Assembly: GCA_030680855.1 (NCBI GenBank)
Contig: JAUXUN010000028.1
Coordinates: forward strand, 1 to 40,498
DNA length: 40,498 bases
Reading direction: 5' to 3'
DNA from: Aestuariivirga sp.
GTDB taxonomy: Bacteria > Pseudomonadota > Alphaproteobacteria > Rhizobiales > Aestuariivirgaceae
A program made the translations under genes and the position numbers. Shown in pieces: positions 8,512 to 14,952 of the stretch; the first letter of the stretch is position 1, and the number at the start of each line of letters is the position of its first letter. The notes under the pieces are model-generated. The model saw only the letters and a program-made list of their open reading frames with translations, was not told where the DNA came from and did not search any database.

Positions 8512-8826
8512 CTAGGCGGCGCGGTTTTTGGCGACAGTGGCCTCGACTATTTCCGGTGCGCGTTCAATCGTGGCCATGAGAATGCTTGCGGCCACATCAA
8601 GTTTGCGGCCCTGTTCCCAACCTTCAACCGTGCGGGCAGGGATGCCAAAGCGGCGCTCAAATTCCTTGGGGCTTTTGGCAAGAGAGGCGCGGATTGCTTT
8701 CACCCGCCGCGCCGACATGGAATCCACAATGCGTGTGGGCAAGGCGGTTTCACCGCGCCTGTGGGCCCGCACCTCTTTCAGGGCGGCAATCAGGTCTGAA
8801 CCAAATTTCGTGTCTTTCTCGCTCAT
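8512..8826 (-). CDS. HTH-type antitoxin (HigA/NadS-like)
   Basis: This 104-residue protein has a C-terminal XRE-type helix-turn-helix at about residues 38-80 (SARRVKAIRASLAKSPKEFE, then FGIPARTVEGWEQG). The N-terminal region (LIAALKEVRAHRRGE) is typical of antitoxins paired with RelE-like toxins in toxin-first operons. Its ATG overlaps the toxin stop codon (ATGA at 8823-8826), so translation is coupled. It would neutralise the toxin and repress the operon, most simply by binding the perfect palindrome at 9149-9167. Confidence 0.85.
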   Translation of the reverse strand: MSEKDTKFGSDLIAALKEVRAHRRGETALPTRIVDSMSARRVKAIRASLAKSPKEFERRFGIPARTVEGWEQGRKLDVAASILMATIERAPEIVEATVAKNRAA

Positions 8827-9089
8827 TGCAGTTCCTCGATAAAAGCCAATATGTCCTTGCGCTGTTTTTGCGAAAGATCGGTTTGTTTCGATTTGCCATA
8901 GGCCAGCAGCAAATAAATGGTCTCGCCCAATGCAAGCACCAGGTAAATGCAGCGCCCGCCGCCGCGCTTGCCTTTTCCACCCGTGGAAAAGCGGATTTTG
9001 CGAACGCCCCTCAGCCCCTGGATAACGTCACCCGCCTGAGGATTTGTTGCAATTTCAGTTTCCAGCGCATCAATCTCGGCTTCCGTCAC
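8823..9089 (-). CDS. RelE/HigB-family toxin, N-terminus uncertain
   Basis: This is a RelE/ParE-superfamily toxin, probably a ribosome-dependent mRNA endonuclease. From the only canonical start codon available (GTG at 9089) it has 88 residues, including GDVIQGLRGVRKIRF, GKRGGGRCIYLVL and YLLLAYGKSKQTDLS, all typical. Family resemblance extends upstream of that GTG: codons 9128-9090 read RTPFFTKAIAKLK, the usual N-terminal beta strand and helix. No ATG, GTG or TTG exists in any frame between there and the operator, and the GTG has no ribosome site. Either an unusual start codon is used, or the start has been lost and the toxin is truncated. It is followed directly by its antitoxin. Confidence 0.75.
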   Translation of the reverse strand: MTEAEIDALETEIATNPQAGDVIQGLRGVRKIRFSTGGKGKRGGGRCIYLVLALGETIYLLLAYGKSKQTDLSQKQRKDILAFIEELQ

Positions 9090-9148
9090 TTTCAGCTTGG
9101 CGATGGCCTTGGTGAAAAAAGGTGTACGGATAAGCCCCGTGAAAGGGC

Positions 9149-9167
9149 TATACGCTAATAGCGTATA
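9149..9167. promoter_or_regulatory. Perfect 19-bp palindromic operator of the toxin-antitoxin pair
   Basis: TATACGCTA-A-TAGCGTATA is a perfect 9-1-9 palindrome just upstream of the toxin reading frame. Its TATA-containing arms could double as the -10 region. This is the expected place and form for antitoxin (HTH) autorepression. Confidence 0.75.
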
Positions 9168-9224
9168 ATGTCGATTTTGAAAATTTGTTGGGCTTTGCTC
9201 GGCTGTCCCCGAACTTGATCCGGG

Positions 9225-9355
9225 GATCAGCCCGGCCAGCCAGCCTTATGCAACGCGGCACACATACTCCCGAAAACACTATGGCCCCAGAACATCTGGG
9301 CAGATGTAGTCTCTGAGGCCATAGTTTAGGCAGGCTGCCACGTTGTGCTGGCAAC
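9225..9355. repeat. Imperfect long inverted repeat / hairpin element
   Basis: The core has two nested perfect inverted repeats: ACTATGGCC (9278-9286) with GGCCATAGT (9317-9325), and ACATCTG (9292-9298) with CAGATGT (9301-9307) around a GG loop. Outside the core, similarity continues imperfectly (GCAACGCGGC near 9250 against the complement of GCCACGTTGTGC near 9336). The whole could fold into a ~130-base hairpin. It occupies the 318-base gene-free stretch upstream of the toxin. It may be a non-autonomous mobile element or a structured RNA. No transposase is nearby. Confidence 0.5.
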
Positions 9356-9407
9356 CCGCACCCTTAACGCGGTGGTGGGGCGATGGTTCCGGAGCGTCGC
9401 TGGCTGT

Positions 9408-9998
9408 TCAAAAACCGATGCTTTGGCAATTTCCCTTGCAGGCCGTCTCGTGTGCCGTCTCCGTCAGGCTGCAGGAACTCTCCGCGAATGCCGCATCTCT
9501 GACCGAAAAAAGAATGAGAATCCCGTCAAACCAAGCCCGCGGCGGCGCGCCCTCGCTCGCCGGCAGGCGCACTGCGGCAAGCACCGCCTTCCTGCTGGCG
9601 GAAAATTTCAGCGCCGGGGTAAACGCGCCCGAACTTGGCGCCGCGGAAAGTTTCAGGAGAAACGCCTTGCAGAAGCTTTCACCTTCCGGAGCATTGAAGC
9701 GGTAAATGCTCTCTTCGCCTGAAACATCCGGCTGCCGTTCTTCCTTCGCGCCAGCAATTAGCCCCGCGTTGCCGCCCGCCTGCAGCAGTTTTTCCGTAAG
9801 AATTGTCAGGCAGTGATCGATGCCGAAGCAGTCGGCTACCGTGTAGGCGGGCTTGCCCGGGTCGCGCTTGGGATTGAAGCGCACCACCAGCTGGCTGTAA
9901 TCCGTGGCGGGCTGCCCTGCCGCCGCAACCGGGGGGCCAAGGATCGCCAACGAGAGAATGATCGACACCGCTGAAGTGGACCCAAGCAAACGCCTCAT
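9408..9998 (-). CDS. Secreted protein of unknown function
   Basis: This 196-residue protein begins MRRLLGSTSAVSIILSLAIL with a signal peptide ending near AAAGQPA. The start at 9998 is supported by GGAGGG seven bases upstream; the frame is open to 10043 but without a ribosome site. The mature part contains six cysteines (ADCFGIDHC, SFCKAF, SSCSL, TACKGNC), suggesting periplasmic disulfides. No catalytic motif or known family is evident. It lies alone between the inverted-repeat element and the next minus-strand gene. Confidence 0.62.
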   Translation of the reverse strand: MRRLLGSTSAVSIILSLAILGPPVAAAGQPATDYSQLVVRFNPKRDPGKPAYTVADCFGIDHCLTILTEKLLQAGGNAGLIAGAKEERQPDVSGEESIYRFNAPEGESFCKAFLLKLSAAPSSGAFTPALKFSASRKAVLAAVRLPASEGAPPRAWFDGILILFSVRDAAFAESSCSLTETAHETACKGNCQSIGF

Positions 9999-10112
9999 GT
10001 TTCGGCCCTCCGCCGGCTGCAGTTCGCAAGGCAGCCATAGCACGATTTAGCTACAAAAGTGCTTTCAGAATTATGCCATTTTCGATTGTGATGAGAAGCG
10101 AAGGGTTGTGCT

Positions 10113-10814
10113 TCAGCTTGTGTCCGGCTTCATCGCCTCCCAGGCCAGCCCGTGGCATTCGGTGAGGATTTCATCGACCTCGTGCGTGGGTTTCCGGCGG
10201 GAACCGGGCGGACGGCCCGGACGCAGCGGCGAGCGGAATTTTGGCGCTTTTTCCCTCTCGCGCCGGAGCCGCCAGCGGGCCAGGCGCTTGGCCTGGCGCG
10301 GCAGATCATCGAGCGCGAGTTTGAGGGCCTCAAGCCTGCGGGCGATGCGCTGGGCATTCACCAGGCCGTCTGGCGGCGCAGCAGCGGGCTTGGGCGGACG
10401 CGAGGGCCACAGGTCGTCGACCTTGGAACCGGGCCCGAAGAAGTGGATGCGCGGGGGATACTTGCAATGCTTTACCCGGGGCTCACGCAGCTCCGGAAAA
10501 TCTTTCCGCGTATCGTAGAGCTGGAAGGCAGGGAGGGAAGGTCCGCCGCCCTTTCCGATGACAAGTCCCTTGGGCATGGGCCGCGACGGCGCCAGCTCCA
10601 CCACGACACCCCGCGCCGCGATGACAATCAGGCGGCGCAGGGCGGATTCCGCGGGTCGCAGCACCCGCAGCACGGCGCTATGAACTGAACGGGGAAGCCG
10701 CGAAACCGTCTCGCCGCCGGCAAGCCCCAGCAGGGCGAAAAGACCCACAACGATAACCCTGAGCGCTTCACTGTTGCGTTTGATGGCCAGGTCCCAGTCG
10801 ATCTTCCAGTCCAT
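10113..10814 (-). CDS. Conserved hypothetical protein with one membrane segment
   Basis: This 233-residue protein of unknown function starts MDWKIDWDLAIKRNSEALR. A hydrophobic segment VIVVGLFALLGLAG spans about residues 21-34. A conserved-looking stretch LHRAVL-like (SVHSAVLRVLRPAESALRRL) follows, with RLIVIAARGVVV next. The second half is rich in Pro, Arg and Lys, with charged clusters such as RLARWRLRREREKAPK. Proteins with this N-terminal arrangement are, from memory, widespread and uncharacterised in alphaproteobacteria. ATG 10814 is preferred, with AAGGA upstream; an in-frame ATG at 10856 adds 14 residues. Confidence 0.65.
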   Translation of the reverse strand: MDWKIDWDLAIKRNSEALRVIVVGLFALLGLAGGETVSRLPRSVHSAVLRVLRPAESALRRLIVIAARGVVVELAPSRPMPKGLVIGKGGGPSLPAFQLYDTRKDFPELREPRVKHCKYPPRIHFFGPGSKVDDLWPSRPPKPAAAPPDGLVNAQRIARRLEALKLALDDLPRQAKRLARWRLRREREKAPKFRSPLRPGRPPGSRRKPTHEVDEILTECHGLAWEAMKPDTS

Positions 10815-11188
10815 GTGGTTCCAATCCTTGGTATAGAACAAATCAGGAACATACATGGCATGATAGGAATATAGGTGTCAAGAGAAAAAATGAAACAAGT
10901 TTTCAAACGCTCGTCACGCCTGGTCCTGCACGCGGCAGCCAGCACACTTCGCCTTGACCTTTTGCCCCCACTGGGCAGAGTGGCTAAATGATTCAGATAT
11001 TCGAATCCTATCTGCTTAAACTCAGAAACACCGCGGTTAAGGAGCAAACCGAACACACCAGCCGCGCCGCATTCAAATGCTAAGACCTAATGGCTCAGGT
11101 TAAAGAAGGACGCAATTGGGCCAGATAGCTAGTACTGTTAGTCTGATGCAAAGTTGAATTCCCCAACCAGAGAAGTCATACAAACGCA
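10815..11188. other. Gene-free stretch upstream of the methyltransferase gene
   Basis: No convincing gene is seen between the divergent hypothetical gene and the methyltransferase gene. Base composition shifts from GC-rich to AT-richer from about 11020. The stretch should hold the promoters of both flanking genes, but no clear -35/-10 pair or operator stands out. A tRNA-like fragment around 10973-11015 was considered and rejected. Confidence 0.5.
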
Positions 11189-14038
11189 ATGAGTAACCAA
11201 CGAAATCGCGAAGAAGCCGTCAATACTCAGCTTGCAATCTTGATTTCAAGGTATGGCGTTACAGCTGATGCTGAAACTATTCTGGTTCATGGCAAACACC
11301 GCCCAGACGTATTGTTTGAACTTCGAGGCCTCAGGGTTGTCATTGAAGGCAAATTTTCTGACCATTCAAACTGTGAAGAGATCGTTCAGACTGATGCGAG
11401 AAAACGCGTTGGTGCGGGCATAGCTCATATAGCAGTCGCTGCAGTCTATCCAATAGCGTTAAGATCCACTCCTACAACAAAAATTGAAGACGTACTTGCA
11501 AGTTCGCAACTCAAGTATCGGATCATTACTGAATCCGGTGAAACGGATTGGCTGGAAGGCAAACCGTCCTCGCTCATGGACGCTTTGCGTCGTGCACAGG
11601 AAACGCTGGTTCAAGACGACATCGTCGAACAAACTGCTAAGTCCCTTGCTGTTCACCTTGATAGCATTTCGAAGCTCTGGATGGCGCTGCCCGGCGCATG
11701 TGATCGACTTTCCGAACATTTGAAAATGGGCATACCTAAAAAAGAGGACAAGAAAGCCGCGAACGAAAGGCGCGAGACCGCCGCCAAGGTGTCGGCGCTG
11801 ATTCTCGCCAATGCCTTTATTTTCCAGGAACAACTGTCGCGTAGTGACGAAAAAGTGGAGACGCTTCGCAAGTTGCGCAAGAGTGATGATCTTGTCGGGG
11901 CAACAGCAGAACATTGGGAATGGATTTGGAAAAATATCAACTACGTTCCCATTTTTCAGTTGGGAGGCCGCATTCTCGAAGAACTTCCAGCGAGCCCATC
12001 GACAACGGAAAACGTCAAGTCCCTTCTCGATGAAGCCCATAGAATTTGTGCGCAGCAGGCGGCCCTCCGGCACGACTTGATGGGGCGCATATATCATTGG
12101 CTTCTGCATCACGCCAAGTATCTTGGAACCTATTATACGTCTGTGCCCGCAGCCACTCTCTTGCTGAAATTGACTCTCGATCTCGATTGGAATGTTGATT
12201 TCGGCAACATGAAATCGGTCGCCAACTTCAAGGTTGCGGATTTGGCCTGTGGCACGGGAACCTTGCTCATGGCTTCAGCACAAGCCATAACTGATAATTT
12301 CGTCAAGGCGCGCGCCGACAGCGAGAAAAGCTTGACAGAAAAAGACCTCGCGAACTTGCACAGTACACTGATGCAAAACACGCTGCATGGCTATGATATA
12401 TTGCCTTCTGCAGTGCATCTGACGGCTTCAACTCTTGCGTTGCTTGCGCCGGAAGTGGCATTCCGCCAAATGAATCTTTATGTCATGCCGATCGGAATGA
12501 GTGGAATTACCCCGAGATTGGGCAGCCTGGATTTTCTTGAGAGTGCAACGGTAAGGACCCAGTTTTCCCTTGATGATTCTCAATTGGACACTGTCCGCAC
12601 AGGTGCTGCAAAAACAATGTATACCAATGCGACTGTTCCAAAACTGAATCTTTGTGTGATGAACCCTCCCTTTGTCAGCAGTCGCTACGGAAACTTGTTG
12701 TTTGGCTCTCTTCCCGAAGAACGCTCAGCATTGCAAAAGGAACTTTCAGCGCAAGCCAAGAAGATCGGCGTCAGCGCTACGGCAGGTCTGGGCGCCATGT
12801 TCGTGCCTTTAGCTGACAAATGCCTTGCAGACGGCGGCCGATTGGCTTTCGTCCTGCCAATCGCATTGGCAACGGGTGAAGCGTGGAGCAAGGTGCGCAA
12901 TTATTTGGCGCGGCGTTACCATTTAGAACTGGTAATTACGAGCCATGATCCAGAGCGGACAAATTTTTCGGAAAATACTGATCTCTCCGAAATTCTGTTT
13001 GTGGCCCGCAAAAGGAAGCCGGAAGAAGACGTCGATTTGACCGTTTATGTGGGGTTGCGCCGCAACCCGACGACGATTCATGAAGCCTTGGACATGGCGT
13101 CGCGACTTTCAAGCGGCATCAGGAAACTCAAGAATAAAGCCGGAAGTTTGATCATTCGAAACGATGTCAAAACACTGGCCAGTTTGGCTAGTCTGCCTTC
13201 TCCGCTGGAAAATGAAAATTGGACAAGCGCAGTTTTCTCGCAGGATGCCTTGGCGAAAATTCACTTCAACTTGACGCGCTATTCCACATTGAGTTTGCCG
13301 GGCGACCCCAATTTCTATGACCTTGACTTGTGTCATCTCGAGGAACTTGGAACGATTGGTTATGACGTGCGCGATATCACTGACGCATTCGAAGTGGAAC
13401 GTGGTACCGAGAACTGGACGGCTTATCCCGGATTTTGGGATCATGCCGCAGATCAGGTTGTGCAAATTGCGCAAAAGCCAAACGCGTTCCTCACGCCAAG
13501 AACCGAAGCAATTGAGGGGCGCAATCTAAAGAATGCGGCATCAGTTTGGGCAAAGGCTGGCAGAATACTTTTGGTTTCGCGGTTGTGGCCGATCACACAT
13601 AAAGTGCTCGCCACAGATTTTGAAAACAAGACGCTTGGAAATACGTGGTGGGCTTTCGATGATTCCAAGCTAACAGAAAGTCAGCACAAAGCTCTGCTTC
13701 TTTGGCTGAATTCTGGTCTGGGTTTGGCGCTGTATTTTGGACGAAGGGCGATAACCCGAAGCGCCTGGATGCAGATGAAAAAGCCTGCATGGGAATCGAT
13801 GCCGGTGCTTGACGTACGCAATCTCACGAAAGCCCAATTGCAGAAATTGGCAAAACATTTTGACAAGTTGTCCGTTCAAAGTCTCTTGCCTCTCGCACAG
13901 CTTGATGTCGACCATGTGAGAAAACAGATTGATGCAGCGGTTTGCGAGGCATTGGATGTTCCAACCCTTTCAGTGATTCGTGAACTGCTTGTTCGGGAGC
14001 CTGGCCTCACAGGGCAGGTCTACGTTCAGACAAACTAG
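11189..14038 (+). CDS. Single-chain PD-(D/E)XK nuclease-like / N6-adenine DNA methyltransferase (type IIG/IIL-like)
   Basis: This 949-residue protein has three parts. Residues ~1-110 contain a PD-(D/E)XK-like motif: Asp40 in RPDVLFEL, then Glu53 and Lys55 in VIEGKF, followed by GIAHIAVAAVYP. Residues ~120-330 are mostly helical. A gamma-class amino-methyltransferase follows, with the SAM-binding motif ADLACGTGTLL (Asp351-Thr358 core) and the catalytic NPPF (492-495). The C-terminal ~350 residues (from ~600) are probably the DNA target-recognition region. This order of endonuclease, helical linker, methyltransferase and recognition domain is that of type IIG/IIL restriction enzymes, where one chain cuts and modifies. 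No separate restriction or specificity gene is adjacent. The gene is visibly AT-richer than its neighbours and sits in the accessory zone, suggesting horizontal acquisition. A modification-only role cannot be excluded. The recognition site is unknown. Confidence 0.83.
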   Translation: MSNQRNREEAVNTQLAILISRYGVTADAETILVHGKHRPDVLFELRGLRVVIEGKFSDHSNCEEIVQTDARKRVGAGIAHIAVAAVYPIALRSTPTTKIEDVLASSQLKYRIITESGETDWLEGKPSSLMDALRRAQETLVQDDIVEQTAKSLAVHLDSISKLWMALPGACDRLSEHLKMGIPKKEDKKAANERRETAAKVSALILANAFIFQEQLSRSDEKVETLRKLRKSDDLVGATAEHWEWIWKNINYVPIFQLGGRILEELPASPSTTENVKSLLDEAHRICAQQAALRHDLMGRIYHWLLHHAKYLGTYYTSVPAATLLLKLTLDLDWNVDFGNMKSVANFKVADLACGTGTLLMASAQAITDNFVKARADSEKSLTEKDLANLHSTLMQNTLHGYDILPSAVHLTASTLALLAPEVAFRQMNLYVMPIGMSGITPRLGSLDFLESATVRTQFSLDDSQLDTVRTGAAKTMYTNATVPKLNLCVMNPPFVSSRYGNLLFGSLPEERSALQKELSAQAKKIGVSATAGLGAMFVPLADKCLADGGRLAFVLPIALATGEAWSKVRNYLARRYHLELVITSHDPERTNFSENTDLSEILFVARKRKPEEDVDLTVYVGLRRNPTTIHEALDMASRLSSGIRKLKNKAGSLIIRNDVKTLASLASLPSPLENENWTSAVFSQDALAKIHFNLTRYSTLSLPGDPNFYDLDLCHLEELGTIGYDVRDITDAFEVERGTENWTAYPGFWDHAADQVVQIAQKPNAFLTPRTEAIEGRNLKNAASVWAKAGRILLVSRLWPITHKVLATDFENKTLGNTWWAFDDSKLTESQHKALLLWLNSGLGLALYFGRRAITRSAWMQMKKPAWESMPVLDVRNLTKAQLQKLAKHFDKLSVQSLLPLAQLDVDHVRKQIDAAVCEALDVPTLSVIRELLVREPGLTGQVYVQTN

Positions 14039-14122
14039 ACTTTTCAACAGCTTGTCAGACGCGGCGCAGTTGACTGGCGGTCAGGCGCTTTAGCGTGTAA
14101 AAAGTGCTGGGAGATTTAAATT

Positions 14123-14416
14123 TTGTCCAGCGAGCAACAGCACGACCTTTTCGGCGAAACCGAAATTCCGCACAAGCCCAAGAGTGTGTTTCGCGTCAAC
14201 CCGGTCCACGTCAAATTCAAACTTGGTCAATTTCTTGATGAGTTGCGGGACCTTGAAACTTGGCCTTGGACCAAAGAACAGGTGAGGTTGCTGCAAGACA
14301 TGACGTGGCCAAATCTCTACCGCAAATTAAATGATCCCATTGAAGCCGAAAAATGGCGAAGCCTGCTGGATGCCGAATGGGCTCGGTTAACTGCCGCGAC
14401 AGAATGGGAAGCCTAG
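14123..14416 (+). CDS. Small protein, paralogue of the next gene
   Basis: This 97-residue protein starts at TTG (14123), 9 bases after GGGAG. After an N-terminal DLFGE motif it reads VNPVHVKFKLGQFLDEL, TWPWTKEQVRLLQDMTWPNL, YRKL and AEKWRSLLDAEWARL. This matches the following gene nearly position by position (DLFG, VNPxHV, FL, TWPW, TWPxLYxKL, EAxxW, ARLxAA), so the two arose by duplication. No domain of known function is recognised. It lies 84 bases after the methyltransferase gene and shares its lower GC content. It overlaps the next gene by 13 bases. Confidence 0.75.
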   Translation: MSSEQQHDLFGETEIPHKPKSVFRVNPVHVKFKLGQFLDELRDLETWPWTKEQVRLLQDMTWPNLYRKLNDPIEAEKWRSLLDAEWARLTAATEWEA

Positions 14417-14709
14417 TCGGTCCATCAACTGGTGACGACCAGCCGGACCTGTTTGGCGGCAATCAGCCCAAGCAGCCAGCCCATCAGGTGAACCCGCAGC
14501 ACGTGCGCAACCGCTTCATTGATTTTCTCGCACAGATGACCGCCGCCAAAACCTGGCCCTGGGACGAGGACCATGTGGAAACGCTCCGCGAACGCACCTG
14601 GCCCTATCTCTACGCCAAGTTGCCGGATGCCTCCGAAGCTCTTGAGTGGAAGGCCAAGATCGAAGCTGAAGCGGCAAGGCTGGATGCGGCGCGGGCCAAA
14701 GCGGCCTGA
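14404..14709 (+). CDS. Small conserved protein, resident copy of a tandem pair
   Basis: This 101-residue protein starts at ATG 14404, inside the end of the preceding gene. It carries the same motif series: DLFGG, VNPQHVRNRFIDFLAQM, TWPWDEDHVETLRERTWPYL, YAKLPD and EAEAARLDAARAKAA. Its GC content matches the core genome, unlike the first copy. Proteins of this type are, from memory, common and uncharacterised in alphaproteobacteria. The acidic, Trp-rich helical pattern suggests a small adaptor or binding protein; that is inference only. Confidence 0.75.
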   Translation: MGSLVGPSTGDDQPDLFGGNQPKQPAHQVNPQHVRNRFIDFLAQMTAAKTWPWDEDHVETLRERTWPYLYAKLPDASEALEWKAKIEAEAARLDAARAKAA

Positions 14710-14818
14710 TTCCGACCCCAAAATTTCGAAAAATTCGCCCCTAACCTCCAACTCTTTTCTCCACTGGCATCCCCCAAACCCCTCTGCTATAGACCGCCCG
14801 GATTAGGAAGCGCAGCGC

Positions 14819-14903
14819 GCGGACGTGGTGAAATTGGCAGACACGCAGGATTTAGGTTCCTGTGGGGAAACCCGTGGGGGTTCAAGTCCCTCCGCCCGCA
14901 CCA
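14819..14903 (+). tRNA. tRNA-Leu (anticodon TAG)
   Basis: This 85-base tRNA includes an encoded CCA. The anticodon stem CAGGA/TCCTG closes the loop TTTAGGT, giving anticodon TAG (reads CUA/CUN leucine codons). A long variable arm and the T-arm GGGGGTTCAAGTCCCTC are present. The acceptor strands GCGGACG and CGCCCGC pair except for an A-C mismatch at the fifth pair. It precedes tig, a common alphaproteobacterial arrangement. Confidence 0.93.
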
Positions 14904-14952
14904 ATGCGCCGCGCGGCAAGATTTTTAGGTCAGATCGGAAAGACGAAAGACA

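Noticed and set aside
10973-11015. A tRNA-Ser-like fragment (GGCAGAGTGGCTAAATG ... TTCGAATCCTATCTGC)
   Set aside because: Five acceptor-like pairs and a T-loop-like motif are present, but the span is about 41 bases with no anticodon arm. It is too short for a tRNA and too weak to call an attachment site without a matching intact tRNA copy.
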